DNA of 64,000 nt from Pseudomonas sp. B21-015. Lineage in GTDB: Bacteria > Pseudomonadota > Gammaproteobacteria > Pseudomonadales > Pseudomonadaceae. The notes below the pieces were generated by a model that ran no database searches, was not told the origin of the DNA, and saw nothing but the letters and a program-made list of their open reading frames with translations. A program made the position numbers and the translations under genes. Where the stretch lies: contig NZ_CP087196.1 in NCBI RefSeq assembly GCF_024749285.1, forward strand, positions 930,001 to 994,000, written 5' to 3'. Within the stretch, counting starts at the first letter, position 1; every line of letters starts with the position of its first letter. Below are positions 17,784 through 27,003 of this stretch, piece by piece.

Positions 17784-18338
17784 ATGCGTATTTATCTGTC
17801 TGTGTTTCTGGCGTGCTGGTTAGTCAGTGTGCTCGCCGGACCCGGCACGCAAGTCTCGCAGGACCCCGAGGCGCTGAAAACCCAATTACAGGATTACTAC
17901 TTCGATGCTGCTCGACGCGGTGATGTGCCGATGCTCGAGACCTTCATCGAGGCCGGCTATTCCCTCGATACCCGCGACAGCAAGGGTTACACCGCACTGA
18001 TTCTGGCGGCCTATCATGGCCAGAGTGCCGCCGTGGAGCGTTTGCTCGCCGCCGGCGCGGACGCCTGCGCTCAGGATCAACGCGGCAACACGGCGCTGAT
18101 GGGCGCGATTTTCAAAGGCGAAGTGCAGATCGCCAGAACCTTGCTGTCCACCCATTGCAGCCCCGACCAACGTAATGGTGCAGGACAAACTGCCGCGATG
18201 TACGCCGGCTTGTTCAAGCGCGTCGAGTTGCTCGACGCGCTCAAGGCCAAAGGCGCGGACATGAACGCTCAAGATCCACTGGGTAACAGTGCCGCGCGTC
18301 TGGCCAGCGGTGAAATCCACACGGCGGCGCCGCGCTGA
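17784..18338 (+). CDS. ankB: Ankyrin-repeat protein partner of KatB
   Basis: A 184-residue protein with a signal peptide (MRIYLSVFLACWLVSVLAG) and four or five ankyrin repeats, e.g. DSKGYTALILAAYHGQSAAV, DQRGNTALMGAIFKGEVQIA and GAGQTAAMYAGLFKRVELLD. In P. aeruginosa AnkB is needed for full KatB activity and sits in the same operon; here it begins 57 bases after katB. It probably acts in the periplasm or at the inner membrane. Confidence 0.92.
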   Translation: MRIYLSVFLACWLVSVLAGPGTQVSQDPEALKTQLQDYYFDAARRGDVPMLETFIEAGYSLDTRDSKGYTALILAAYHGQSAAVERLLAAGADACAQDQRGNTALMGAIFKGEVQIARTLLSTHCSPDQRNGAGQTAAMYAGLFKRVELLDALKAKGADMNAQDPLGNSAARLASGEIHTAAPR

Positions 18339-18383
18339 TCCGTGCCAGCTGAGCTATCATCGCGGTTTTTGCCGGGAGTTCAG

Positions 18384-19751
18384 ATGGCCAAGGCCAAGCG
18401 CATGTACGGCTGCACCGAGTGCGGTTCAACCTTCCCCAAGTGGGCCGGCCAGTGCGGCGAATGCGGGGCCTGGAACACGCTGACCGAAACCATGGTGGAG
18501 AGTGGCGGCGCCTCAGCCCCCAGTGGTCGCACCGGTTGGACCGGCCAGCAGGCACAGATCAAGACCCTGGCCGAAGTCAGCGTCGAAGAGATTCCGCGTT
18601 TCTCCACAGCGTCCAGTGAGCTCGATCGCGTACTGGGCGGCGGCCTGGTGGATGGCTCGGTGGTGTTGATCGGTGGTGATCCCGGCATCGGCAAGTCGAC
18701 CATTCTGTTGCAAACCTTGTGCAACCTCGCCAAGAGCATGCCGGCGCTGTATGTCACCGGCGAAGAGTCTCAGCAGCAAGTGGCCATGCGCGCCCGGCGG
18801 CTCGGCTTGCCTCAGGATCAACTGCGGGTGATGACCGAAACCTGCATCGAAACCATCATCGCCACCGCCCGGCAGGAAAAGCCCAAGGTGATGGTGATCG
18901 ACTCGATTCAGACGATCTTCACCGAACAACTGCAATCGGCACCCGGGGGCGTTTCCCAGGTGCGCGAAAGTGCGGCGTTGCTGGTGCGTTACGCCAAACA
19001 AAGCGGCACGGCGATTTTCCTCGTGGGCCATGTCACCAAAGAAGGCGCGTTGGCCGGCCCCCGAGTGCTGGAGCACATGGTCGATACCGTTCTGTATTTC
19101 GAAGGCGAATCCGATGGGCGCCTGCGTCTGCTGCGGGCGGTGAAAAACCGTTTCGGCGCGGTGAATGAATTGGGCGTGTTCGGCATGACCGACAAGGGCC
19201 TGAAAGAAGTCTCCAACCCTTCGGCAATTTTTCTCACCCGCGCTCAGGAAGAAGTCCCGGGCAGCGTGGTCATGGCAACGTGGGAAGGCACCCGACCGAT
19301 GCTGGTGGAAGTCCAGGCCTTGGTGGATGACAGCCATTTGGCCAACCCGCGCCGGGTAACGCTGGGGCTGGATCAAAATCGATTGGCGATGTTGCTGGCG
19401 GTGCTGCACCGCCATGGCGGCATTCCGACTCACGATCAGGACGTGTTCCTCAACGTGGTCGGCGGCGTGAAGGTTCTGGAAACAGCGTCCGACCTGGCCT
19501 TGATGGCGGCGGTCATGTCCAGTTTGCGCAACCGGCCACTGCCCCATGATCTGCTGGTGTTTGGTGAAGTCGGGTTGTCGGGTGAAGTGCGCCCGGTACC
19601 GAGTGGCCAGGAGCGCTTGAAAGAGGCGGCCAAGCACGGCTTCAAGCGCGCCATCGTGCCCAAGGGCAACGCGCCGAAGGAGGCGCCGCCGGGGTTGCAG
19701 ATTATCGCCGTGACGCGCCTGGAACAGGCGCTCGATGCGTTGTTCGAATAG
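18384..19751 (+). CDS. radA: DNA repair protein RadA (Sms)
   Basis: A 455-residue recombination ATPase. The N-terminal zinc finger reads YGCTECGSTFPKWAGQCGEC, Walker A reads GGDPGIGKSTILLQ (about residue 95), the RadA-specific motif is KNRFGAVNELGVF (about residue 255), and the C-terminus is a Lon-protease-like domain (DLALMAAVMSSLRNRPLPHD). It promotes branch migration during recombinational repair. The ATG at 18384, after GGGAGTTCAG, was chosen because MAKAKRMYGC begins the conserved protein. mapZ converges from the other side. Confidence 0.95.
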   Translation: MAKAKRMYGCTECGSTFPKWAGQCGECGAWNTLTETMVESGGASAPSGRTGWTGQQAQIKTLAEVSVEEIPRFSTASSELDRVLGGGLVDGSVVLIGGDPGIGKSTILLQTLCNLAKSMPALYVTGEESQQQVAMRARRLGLPQDQLRVMTETCIETIIATARQEKPKVMVIDSIQTIFTEQLQSAPGGVSQVRESAALLVRYAKQSGTAIFLVGHVTKEGALAGPRVLEHMVDTVLYFEGESDGRLRLLRAVKNRFGAVNELGVFGMTDKGLKEVSNPSAIFLTRAQEEVPGSVVMATWEGTRPMLVEVQALVDDSHLANPRRVTLGLDQNRLAMLLAVLHRHGGIPTHDQDVFLNVVGGVKVLETASDLALMAAVMSSLRNRPLPHDLLVFGEVGLSGEVRPVPSGQERLKEAAKHGFKRAIVPKGNAPKEAPPGLQIIAVTRLEQALDALFE

Positions 19752-19772
19752 CTGCAAGCAACACACAATCCT

Positions 19773-19862
19773 GTGGGAGCCGGGCTTGCCCGCGATAGCG
19801 GTTTGTCCGTCGACATTTGTGGTGGGACTAAAATAGCCATCGCGGGCAAGCCCGGCTCCCAC
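19773..19862. repeat. REPIN, family B (GGGCTTGCCCGCGAT type)
   Basis: The arms GTGGGAGCCGGGCTTGCCCG and CGGGCAAGCCCGGCTCCCAC surround a 40-base spacer in the convergent radA/mapZ gap. The GCCGGGC variant has one extra C relative to other copies. Confidence 0.85.
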
Positions 19863-19879
19863 TGGGTATTGCGGCGTTT

Positions 19880-20248
19880 TCAGATTTCGATGAGTGCGCC
19901 CAGTTCGCGCTCCAGCTCTTGCGGATCGCCCAGGTTGAACTCGATCAAACGCCGCAGGCGCTCAATCGATTCCAGACTTATGTGTTTGCAGACAAACCCG
20001 AGCTGCCCCTGATCTTCATGGGTCAGCTCCATATCCATTTTGATCTCGATGTCATTGCTCAGATGAATGTCGACCGAGAACGCCTGCTGCCGATTTCCCA
20101 GCCATGGCTCGGGCCGCTCGATCAACAACCCTTTGAGCGACAGGTCGATCAGCTTCACCGGCCAGATGAATTCTCCTTGGCTCAGCTCGGATCGAGCATC
20201 GAACGCAATACGTTTGAAGCGGCGGCGATCAGCAAGGTGTTCACTCAT
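19880..20248 (-). CDS. mapZ: PilZ-domain c-di-GMP receptor MapZ
   Basis: A 122-residue single PilZ domain. The c-di-GMP-binding motifs are the N-terminal RRRFKRIAFDA (RxxxR) and IDLSLKGLL (D/N-x-S-x-x-G). The sequence and the position next to radA match P. aeruginosa PA4608 (MapZ), including the C-terminal LRRLIEFNLGD. In P. aeruginosa, c-di-GMP-bound MapZ inhibits the chemotaxis methyltransferase CheR1 and so alters flagellar motor switching. This assignment rests on family knowledge plus synteny. Confidence 0.9.
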   Translation of the reverse strand: MSEHLADRRRFKRIAFDARSELSQGEFIWPVKLIDLSLKGLLIERPEPWLGNRQQAFSVDIHLSNDIEIKMDMELTHEDQGQLGFVCKHISLESIERLRRLIEFNLGDPQELERELGALIEI

Positions 20249-20404
20249 GGTGCAATCCTCTGAATGTCCGCTGACTATAGACCCGCATTGTTAAAGCCTG
20301 CCAGCAAGACAGGGTCTAGACCAACGTTGGGGGTGGTCTTTGAGGCCAGTAGCGCTAAACTCGAGACGGCTGTCTTTCTTGTCCACTCTGGCTGGAATCA
20401 TAAA

Positions 20405-22471
20405 ATGAAAAATAACAATAGCCTGCTACGCCACTTACCTTGGCTGCTGCTGGCAATCCTGGGAGCGTGCGCCCTGGGCGTAGTGGCATTGCGCCGAGGC
20501 GAGGCGATCAACGCCTTGTGGATCGTGGTCGCCGCCGTGGCCATTTATCTGGTCGCTTACCGCTACTACAGCCTGTTCATCGCTAACAATGTGATGCAAC
20601 TCGATCCGCGTCGGGCTACACCCGCCGTGCTCAACAATGACGGTCTGGACTATGTGCCGACCAACAAACACATTCTTTTCGGTCACCACTTCGCGGCCAT
20701 CGCTGGCGCGGGGCCGCTGGTCGGTCCGGTATTGGCGGCGCAGATGGGCTACCTGCCCGGCACGCTGTGGCTGATTGCCGGCGTGGTGCTGGCCGGTGCG
20801 GTTCAGGACTTCATGGTGCTGTTCATGTCCACCCGCCGCAATGGTCGTTCCCTGGGCGACATGGTCCGTGAAGAAATGGGCCGCATCCCCGGAACCATCG
20901 CGCTGTTTGGCTGCTTCCTGATCATGATCATCATCCTCGCGGTGCTGGCGCTGATCGTGGTCAAAGCCCTGGCCGAAAGCCCGTGGGGTATTTTCACGGT
21001 GATGGCGACCATCCCGATCGCGATGTTCATGGGCATCTACATGCGCTACATCCGTCCGGGCCGCATCGGTGAAATTTCGGTGATCGGCGTGGCGTTGCTG
21101 CTGGGTTCGATCTGGCTGGGCGGGCAGATTGCTGCTGACCCGGTGTGGGCCAAAGCATTCAGCTTCACCGGGATCCAGATCACCTGGATGCTGATCGGCT
21201 ACGGTTTTGTGGCAGCAGTGTTGCCGGTGTGGCTGATTCTGGCACCGCGTGACTACCTGTCCACTTTCCTGAAAATCGGCACCATCGTCGCGCTGGCGAT
21301 TGGCATTCTGATCACCATGCCCGAGTTGAAAATGCCGGCATTGACCCAGTTCATCGACGGCACCGGGCCGGTGTGGAAGGGCGGCCTGTTCCCGTTCCTG
21401 TTCATCACCATTGCCTGTGGCGCAGTGTCCGGTTTCCACGCGCTGATCTCCTCCGGCACCACACCGAAACTGCTGGATAACGAGGTTAACGCCCGTTACA
21501 TCGGTTATGGCGGCATGCTGATGGAATCCTTCGTCGCGATCATGGCCATGGTGGCCGCTTCGGTGATCGAGCCGGGCGTGTACTTCGCCATGAACAGCCC
21601 GCCAGCGGTCGTCGGCGGAGATGTGGTGGCGGTGGCACAAGCTGTCAGCGGCTGGGGTTTCGCGATTACCCCGGAAGCGCTGCAAGCGGTGGCCAAGGAC
21701 ATCGGTGAAACCACCATCCTGGCCCGCGCCGGCGGTGCGCCGACCCTGGCGGTCGGTATCGCGCAGATCCTGCACAGTGTTCTGCCGGGTGAAAACACCA
21801 TGGCGTTCTGGTACCACTTTGCGATCCTGTTCGAAGCGCTGTTCATCCTGACCGCGGTGGACGCCGGTACCCGTGCCGGGCGTTTCATGCTGCAAGACTT
21901 GCTCGGCTCCTTCGTGCCGGCGCTCAAACGCACCGAATCCTGGACCGCCAACCTGATCGCCACCGCCGGTTGCGTGGCGATGTGGGGCTGGTTGCTGTAT
22001 CAGGGCGTGATCGATCCGCTGGGCGGGATCAACACCTTGTGGCCGCTGTTCGGTATCTCCAACCAGATGCTGGCCGGTATCGCGCTGATGCTCGGCACTG
22101 TCGTGCTGATCAAAATGAAACGCCAACGCTACGTCTGGGTGACCATGCTGCCGGCGCTTTGGCTGCTGATCTGTACCACCACCGCCGGCTTCATCAAGCT
22201 GTTCGATGCCAACCCGGCAATCGGCTTCCTGGCGCTGGCCAAGAAGTACAGCGATGCGTTGGCCAACGGACAGGTCCTGGCCCCGGCCAAGAGCATCGAG
22301 CAGATGCAGCATGTGATCTTCAACGCCTACACCAACGCAACGCTGACCGCGCTGTTCCTGTTCGTGGTGTTCAGCATCCTGTTCTATGCGCTCAAGGTCG
22401 GTATCGCCGCCTGGGGCAAAAAAGAACGTACGGATAAAGAAGCGCCATTCCAGGCTCAGCCGGATGCGTAA
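20405..22471 (+). CDS. cstA: CstA-type carbon-starvation/pyruvate transporter
   Basis: A 688-residue inner-membrane protein with about 16-18 transmembrane helices. CstA signatures include [40 protein letters not shown] and [15 protein letters not shown]. Members take up pyruvate and sometimes peptides. The start at 20405 ([13 protein letters not shown]) gives the family length; the frame is open upstream without a family match. Codons 2-5 (AAA AAT AAC AAT) form an A-rich Hfq/Crc-type site on the mRNA. The small ybdD gene follows after 14 bases and is the usual partner. Confidence 0.93.
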   Translation: MKNNNSLLRHLPWLLLAILGACALGVVALRRGEAINALWIVVAAVAIYLVAYRYYSLFIANNVMQLDPRRATPAVLNNDGLDYVPTNKHILFGHHFAAIAGAGPLVGPVLAAQMGYLPGTLWLIAGVVLAGAVQDFMVLFMSTRRNGRSLGDMVREEMGRIPGTIALFGCFLIMIIILAVLALIVVKALAESPWGIFTVMATIPIAMFMGIYMRYIRPGRIGEISVIGVALLLGSIWLGGQIAADPVWAKAFSFTGIQITWMLIGYGFVAAVLPVWLILAPRDYLSTFLKIGTIVALAIGILITMPELKMPALTQFIDGTGPVWKGGLFPFLFITIACGAVSGFHALISSGTTPKLLDNEVNARYIGYGGMLMESFVAIMAMVAASVIEPGVYFAMNSPPAVVGGDVVAVAQAVSGWGFAITPEALQAVAKDIGETTILARAGGAPTLAVGIAQILHSVLPGENTMAFWYHFAILFEALFILTAVDAGTRAGRFMLQDLLGSFVPALKRTESWTANLIATAGCVAMWGWLLYQGVIDPLGGINTLWPLFGISNQMLAGIALMLGTVVLIKMKRQRYVWVTMLPALWLLICTTTAGFIKLFDANPAIGFLALAKKYSDALANGQVLAPAKSIEQMQHVIFNAYTNATLTALFLFVVFSILFYALKVGIAAWGKKERTDKEAPFQAQPDA
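20408..20419 (+). promoter_or_regulatory. Hfq/Crc catabolite-repression (CA) motif on the cstA start
   Basis: AAAAATAACAAT fits AANAANAA, a triplet A-R-N pattern bound by the distal face of Hfq with Crc in Pseudomonas. It directly follows the ATG, where binding would block initiation. A CbrAB/CrcZ-relieved, carbon-source-dependent control of cstA is the inference. Confidence 0.6.
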
Positions 22472-22485
22472 TCGAGGAGTGCAGC

Positions 22486-22683
22486 ATGTTCAATGACCTG
22501 AGTCGCCTGGGTAAATACCTCGGTCAGGCCGCGCGCCTGATGGTCGGTATGCCCGACTACGACAACTACGTCGAGCATATGCAAACCAAACACCCGGACA
22601 AGCCGGTGATGAGCTACGAGATGTTCTTTCGCGAACGTCAGGAAGCCCGTTACGGTGGCAAGGGTGGACCGAAGTGCTGTTGA
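22486..22683 (+). CDS. ybdD: YbdD/YjiX family small protein
   Basis: A 65-residue cytoplasmic protein: [20 protein letters not shown], then [20 protein letters not shown] and a basic end [11 protein letters not shown]. The family (DUF466) is nearly always encoded after a CstA-type transporter and is needed for pyruvate uptake in E. coli homologues. It is 14 bases after cstA with an AGGAG ribosome site. Confidence 0.9.
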   Translation: MFNDLSRLGKYLGQAARLMVGMPDYDNYVEHMQTKHPDKPVMSYEMFFRERQEARYGGKGGPKCC

Positions 22684-22709
22684 CCCGACAGCCTGGCTGA
22701 TGCAATCCC

Positions 22710-22799
22710 TGTGGGAGCGGGCTTGCCCGCGATGACGGACTATCAGTCAGCATTATTGTTGAATGGTAAGTCGCTATCGCGGGCAAGCCCGCTCCCACA
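22710..22799. repeat. REPIN, family B
   Basis: The arms TGTGGGAGCGGGCTTGCCCG and CGGGCAAGCCCGCTCCCACA lie between ybdD and the CobW gene, which read in the same direction. Confidence 0.9.
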
Positions 22800-22844
22800 T
22801 GTGTTTTGTGTAGTTTCTTAACTTTGTGAAACAGGAGAACCCGT

Positions 22845-23816
22845 TTGTCCTCTCCCATTCCAGTAACAATCCTCAGTGGCTTTCTCGGCGCGGGAAAAAC
22901 CACGCTGCTGCGCCACCTGCTCAAAGCCGAGCACGGCCTGAAAATCGCCGTGATCGAAAACGAATTCAGTGATGCCGGCATCGACACCCAACTGTTGGGC
23001 GATGAGCCGGTACAAGTGATGACGCTGTCCAACGGCTGCGTTTGCTGCACCATCCATACCGATTTGACCAAAGCGCTGTACCTGCTGCTGGAGCGCCTGG
23101 ACAGCGGCGAAATCGCCTTCGATCGTCTGGTGATCGAATGCACCGGTCTGGCCGACCCGGCGCCAGTGGCGCAGACCTTCTTCATTGACGAAGAATTGCG
23201 CGAGCGATACATCCTCGACGGCATCATTACCCTGGTGGACGCAGCCCACGCCGACGCTCACCTGACCCAGACCATCGCCCAGGCGCAGATCGGTTTCGCT
23301 GACCGCTTGCTGGTGAGCAAACGCGATCTGGTGGACGAGCCGACCTTCACCGCCCTCAGCGAGCGCCTGACCCGCATCAATCGCCGCGCGCCTATTCGTG
23401 TGGTCGATCACGGCAAGATCGACCTGGCCGAACTGCTCGATGTACGCGGCTTCAACCTCAATGCTGACCTCGGTGGTGGCGTGAGCTTGCGCCCGGTGAG
23501 CAAGGCACCGTCCATCGACCGCATTTCCAGCCTGGTGCTGCGCACCGATAAACCGCTGGATATCGACAAGCTCAGTGAGTTCATGAACGAACTGCTGGAA
23601 GACCATGGCAAGCAACTGCTGCGTTACAAAGGTGTTTTGAACATTCTTGGTGAGCCGCGACGCATGGTGTTTCAGGGCGTGCTGAAGTTGTACGGTTTCG
23701 ACTGGGATACCGAATGGGCGGACGACGACACGCGCGAAAGTGTGATCGTGTTCATTGCCGATGAGTTGCCGGAAGAGAAGATTCGTGAGGGGTTTGCCCG
23801 GGTCGCGGCAGAGTAA
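22845..23816 (+). CDS. yjiA: CobW/COG0523 family metal-handling GTPase (YjiA-like)
   Basis: A 323-residue G3E GTPase. Walker A is GFLGAGKTTLLRHLL, the metal-binding CxCC motif lies in NGCVCCTIHTDL, and the G4 region SKRDLVD plus the C-terminal CobW_C domain are present. Members deliver or sense zinc and other transition metals. The start codon is TTG at 22845, after CAGGAG; no better in-frame start is nearby. It belongs to the cstA-ybdD neighbourhood known from other pseudomonads. Confidence 0.9.
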   Translation: MSSPIPVTILSGFLGAGKTTLLRHLLKAEHGLKIAVIENEFSDAGIDTQLLGDEPVQVMTLSNGCVCCTIHTDLTKALYLLLERLDSGEIAFDRLVIECTGLADPAPVAQTFFIDEELRERYILDGIITLVDAAHADAHLTQTIAQAQIGFADRLLVSKRDLVDEPTFTALSERLTRINRRAPIRVVDHGKIDLAELLDVRGFNLNADLGGGVSLRPVSKAPSIDRISSLVLRTDKPLDIDKLSEFMNELLEDHGKQLLRYKGVLNILGEPRRMVFQGVLKLYGFDWDTEWADDDTRESVIVFIADELPEEKIREGFARVAAE

Positions 23817-23845
23817 GCCCCGACATTTTCAGCGAGCCTGATGCC

Positions 23846-23916
23846 GCCATCGCGAGCAGGCTCGCTCCCACAGGGGGATGCATTTCAAATGTGGGAGCGA
23901 GCCTGCTCGCGATGGC
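23846..23916. repeat. REPIN, family B'' (GAGCCTGCTCGCGATGGC type)
   Basis: The arms GCCATCGCGAGCAGGCTCGC and GCGAGCCTGCTCGCGATGGC lie in the convergent gap between yjiA and the GntR gene. Confidence 0.85.
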
Positions 23917-23919
23917 GAT

Positions 23920-24615
23920 CTAACCGGCAACACGATTTTGGCTGACTACCGATCCAGAGTTCAGCAATACCTCCTCAAGATGATCCAGGTGCTGGTTCAT
24001 CAATGTTTCGGCCATCACAACATCCCCACGCTCCACTGCATCGACAATCTCCGTGTGCTCGTGCCACGTGCAATAACCGCCTACCTGAGCAATCGCCAAC
24101 GAAGTCAGCGGCACCAGGCTGCCGAGAAAATGCGCCAACGGTGCGTTCCCCGCCATTTCGGCCAGTTGCAGATGAAACTCCCCTGACAATCGAATGGCCG
24201 GACCACGCGCTGTGCATTGGCGTTCACTGTCGATCAAGGCGCGCAGGCGTTTCAGGTCCTGTGGGCGAGGTTGCTGGCAGGCCAGTCGAACCAGCGTGAT
24301 TTCGGTCAGTCGTCGGGCATGCAGCGTCTGCCGAGTCTGCTCGACATCGGGCGCGGCGACTCGGGGACGATGATTGCTCCGAAGGATAATGATCTGCTGA
24401 TGGGACAACTGCGTCAGTACGCCACGAATGTCACTGCGTCGAGCGCTGAACATCTGCGTCAGGCTGTCTTCGGTAAAACGACTGGCTGCATGGATGCGCT
24501 GTTCGAGAATGGCGTCGAAGATCCGTGAATAGAGATCATCCGCTGGCGGTTTCCCGGTGTCCGTTCGGGAGAATGGCAGGGCAGTGAAAATATGTGGTGA
24601 GGCGAAGCTGTTCAT
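23920..24615 (-). CDS. GntR-family regulator, FCD type (second of a pair)
   Basis: A 231-residue regulator with an N-terminal winged helix (DDLYSRIFDAILEQRIHAAS, then FTEDSLTQMFSARRSDIRGVLTQL) and a C-terminal FCD helical domain with the metal-binding pattern LSGEFHLQLAEMAGN...HTEIVDAVERGD. The start at 24615 follows GGAGACAGGCC; the longer frame begins with TTG overlapping the upstream stop. It lies 26 bases after another FCD regulator. The DNA-contact segment (ARRSDIRGVL) departs from the usual GxSRxPVREAL pattern, so its operator is likely different. Confidence 0.85.
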   Translation of the reverse strand: MNSFASPHIFTALPFSRTDTGKPPADDLYSRIFDAILEQRIHAASRFTEDSLTQMFSARRSDIRGVLTQLSHQQIIILRSNHRPRVAAPDVEQTRQTLHARRLTEITLVRLACQQPRPQDLKRLRALIDSERQCTARGPAIRLSGEFHLQLAEMAGNAPLAHFLGSLVPLTSLAIAQVGGYCTWHEHTEIVDAVERGDVVMAETLMNQHLDHLEEVLLNSGSVVSQNRVAG

Positions 24616-24641
24616 GGCCTGTCTCCAGTTCGAAGAGGGGG

Positions 24642-25346
24642 TCAACTGCCGAGGTGGTCGTCCGGGATGTTCAATTCGATGCCCATCCGTTGGCCTTCCC
24701 GAAGGATGTGCCGACGCATCTCGGCGCTGGCCTGGGCGCTGTTCTTGCTGCGAATGGCACGCACCACGGCTTCGTTTTCTTCAAGGCGTTCCGCCAGGTG
24801 CTCAGGCGAATTGCGCAGCACATCGGCGCTTTGCTTGAGGGCATTACTGGTTTGCTGCACCACGCTCTGGAAAATCGGGTTCGAGGTCAGCGTGAACAAC
24901 TCTTCGTGGAACGCGATGTAGGCGTTCACACCGGCCTCGCTGTCGCTGGCCTCCAGCGCTTCGCGCATGTCCATCAGGGTCAGGCGCAGTTGCCCGACTT
25001 CCTTGCTGCTGATCGACTGCGCTACCAGGCCGACAATGAATGGCTCGAGGGTGTAGCGCAGTTGCAGCACGTCTTCCAGGCTCGCGCCGGCGACCGCGCT
25101 GTCGTGGCTTTGGCTGTCGTTGAGATTGGCTTCCAGCACCACCACGCCTTTGCCCGGCATGGAGCGCACCAGCCCGAGGGTTTCCAGCACGATCACCGCT
25201 TCACGCAGGCTCGGGCGGCTGATGCCAAGTTGTTCGGCCAGCTCACGTTGCCCTGGCAGCATCTCGCCGGAACGCCACTGACCACGGGCCAGAGCGGCCC
25301 GAAGTTTTTCTACGACTGAATTGACGACGGTTGATGTGGTATTCAC
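24642..25346 (-). CDS. GntR-family regulator, FadR/LldR-like FCD type
   Basis: A 234-residue protein. The winged helix carries the canonical LAEQLGISRPSLREAVIVLE and LVRSMPGKGVVVLE, and the FCD ligand domain follows from about residue 85 (EDVLQLRYTLEPFIVGLVAQ, YIAFHEELFTLTSNPIFQSV). This class binds GGTNNNACC-type palindromes; two copies of GGTCTTACC lie upstream of the neighbouring symporter. It probably represses the symporter and releases it when bound by a carboxylic acid. The ligand is not known. Confidence 0.88.
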   Translation of the reverse strand: MNTTSTVVNSVVEKLRAALARGQWRSGEMLPGQRELAEQLGISRPSLREAVIVLETLGLVRSMPGKGVVVLEANLNDSQSHDSAVAGASLEDVLQLRYTLEPFIVGLVAQSISSKEVGQLRLTLMDMREALEASDSEAGVNAYIAFHEELFTLTSNPIFQSVVQQTSNALKQSADVLRNSPEHLAERLEENEAVVRAIRSKNSAQASAEMRRHILREGQRMGIELNIPDDHLGS

Positions 25347-25380
25347 TGTTCACTCCATGAGCATCCATAACGATTGATGA

Positions 25381-25408
25381 CCGTGCCTGCCCGTAGGCAG
25401 GCACGGCG
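25381..25408 (-). terminator. Hairpin after the symporter gene
   Basis: The perfect 11-bp stem CCGTGCCTGCC/GGCAGGCACGG with a 4-base loop lies directly after the symporter stop. It lacks a clear T run, so it may attenuate rather than terminate transcription into the two GntR genes. Confidence 0.55.
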
Positions 25409-25413
25409 TTTAT

Positions 25414-26727
25414 TCAGAATTCTTGTTGATGCACCGGGCCGACAGGCTTTCTCGGCTGGAAGGTATAACCCTGCTGGCCCGACAGCACTTTGTTCGCGCG
25501 TTGGATATCGATGTCTTTTTCCCAACGGGCGATGGCCACGGTGGCAACGCAGTTACCGATCAGGTTAGTCAGCGCCCGGCCGATGCCCATGAACCAGTCC
25601 ACCGCCAGCACCAACACCAGGCCCACCACCGGAATCGCCGGGATCGCCGTCAGAGTCGCTGCGAGAATCACCAGCGCCGAGCCGGGAATCCCGTGGGCAC
25701 CTTTGGAGGTGATCAACGACACCAGCAGAATTGTCAGCAGATCGGTCATGGCCAGCGGCGTGCCGGTGGCATTGGCGATGAAGACGATGGCCAGGGTCAG
25801 GTAGATCGAAAAACCATCAAGGTTGAACGAGTACCCGGTTGGAATCACCAGCCCGACCGTGGAGCTACCAATGCCCAGATGCTCAAGCTTGCGCATGATT
25901 TGTGGCAGCACGGCGTCGGAAGAGGCGGTGCCCATGACGATCAGCAGTTCTTCACGCAGGTACTTGAGCAACGGCCACATCTTCAAGCCCGAAAGGCGCA
26001 TCACCAGGCCGAGAATCAATGTCACAAACGCCACGCAGGTCAGATAAAACAGACCGACCAGGCTGCCCAGGTGCTGTAGCGAATCCAGGCCATATTTGCT
26101 GGTGGTGAAAGCGATGGCGCCGAACACGCCGATCGGCGCCAGACGCACGATCATACCCATGATGCGGAAGATTACGTGGCTCAGCTCATTGATCAGCCGG
26201 GAAATACCCGACGCTGCTTCGCCCACCAGGTTCAACGCACTGCCGAACAACACCGAAAACAGCAGGACTTGCAGAATGTTGTTTTCCGCGAAGGCGCCGA
26301 TTACCGAGGTCGGGATCAGGTTCATCAGGAACTGGGAGGTGGTTTGCATGTGCTGACCGCGCTGGGCGATGTCGCCCATGTCGGCGGCGGAGAGCTGCTC
26401 CAGATGAATGTTCGCGCCGCTGCCGATGCCGGTAGTGAAGGCGAACACCAGACCGATCACCAGCGCGATGGTGGTCAGTATTTCGAAGTAGATCACCGAT
26501 TTCAGGCCGATACGACCGACCTTCTTCAGGTCACCGGCACCGCTGATGCCGCTGACCACCACGCAGAACACGATCAGACCAATGAGCATCTTGATCAGTT
26601 TGATGAAACCGTCGCCCAGCGGTTTGAGTTGGGCGGAGTATTCGGGAAGGGCCAGCCCGCAGACGATGCCGAGCACCAGTCCGAGAACCACTTGAAGGAA
26701 GATTGAACGCGAGCACCATCTGAGCAT
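25414..26727 (-). CDS. Dicarboxylate/amino acid:cation symporter (DctA/GltP family)
   Basis: A 437-residue inner-membrane transporter of the DAACS family. It has eight helices and two re-entrant hairpins; the family markers are the serine-rich GTASSDAVLPQIMRKLEHL and PTGYSFNLDGFSIYLTLAIVFIANATGTPL (NxDG). It imports C4-dicarboxylates or Glu/Asp with protons or sodium. The sequence resembles DctA most; the substrate is inferred. The two downstream FCD regulators read in the same direction and may be partly co-transcribed. Confidence 0.88.
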   Translation of the reverse strand: MLRWCSRSIFLQVVLGLVLGIVCGLALPEYSAQLKPLGDGFIKLIKMLIGLIVFCVVVSGISGAGDLKKVGRIGLKSVIYFEILTTIALVIGLVFAFTTGIGSGANIHLEQLSAADMGDIAQRGQHMQTTSQFLMNLIPTSVIGAFAENNILQVLLFSVLFGSALNLVGEAASGISRLINELSHVIFRIMGMIVRLAPIGVFGAIAFTTSKYGLDSLQHLGSLVGLFYLTCVAFVTLILGLVMRLSGLKMWPLLKYLREELLIVMGTASSDAVLPQIMRKLEHLGIGSSTVGLVIPTGYSFNLDGFSIYLTLAIVFIANATGTPLAMTDLLTILLVSLITSKGAHGIPGSALVILAATLTAIPAIPVVGLVLVLAVDWFMGIGRALTNLIGNCVATVAIARWEKDIDIQRANKVLSGQQGYTFQPRKPVGPVHQQEF

Positions 26728-26796
26728 GGGAGGAATCCTGGTCGGTGTCCTGGCTGCCGTGCGCGAGGCGCATCAGATTCAGGACTTAATTATTGT

Positions 26797-26805
26797 GGTC
26801 TTACC
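26797..26805. promoter_or_regulatory. GntR/FCD operator half-pair 1 upstream of the symporter
   Basis: GGTCTTACC within TGTGGTCTTACCGGT resembles the PdhR/LldR-type operator core GGTAAGACC read on the other strand. It lies 70 bases before the symporter start. Confidence 0.55.
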
Positions 26806-26881
26806 GGTATGTCCAGTGCAGGCGCAGTCTAGGCGCTGTTTTTGGGTGATCGCAAGCATATTTTGAATAATTGGCATGACC

Positions 26882-26890
26882 GGTCTTACC
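26882..26890. promoter_or_regulatory. GntR/FCD operator 2 upstream of the symporter
   Basis: An identical GGTCTTACC lies within TGACCGGTCTTACCAGTT, 85 bases from the first copy, close to eight helical turns. Two identical 9-mers in one promoter gap support binding by the adjacent GntR protein. Confidence 0.55.
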
Positions 26891-26947
26891 AGTTGGGCGC
26901 AATGCCCCGACCTTGAGCCTTTTCATTATTTGAAAAAAACGCGGACG

Positions 26948-26979
26948 AAAAAAAACCGGCCATCACTGGCCGGTTTTTT
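26948..26979. terminator. Rho-independent terminator after glyA
   Basis: The stem CCGGCCA/TGGCCGG with loop TCAC is flanked by A and T runs on either side, so it works as a terminator on both strands. glyA ends at 27004 on the minus strand. Confidence 0.9.
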
Positions 26980-27003
26980 CATTGCTACGGTTTAGCGGTG
27001 CAA

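Noticed and set aside
20435..22312. Long minus-strand frame opposite cstA
   Set aside because: Its composition (His, Gln, Asp, Arg-rich) is the shadow of a hydrophobic membrane protein read in reverse.
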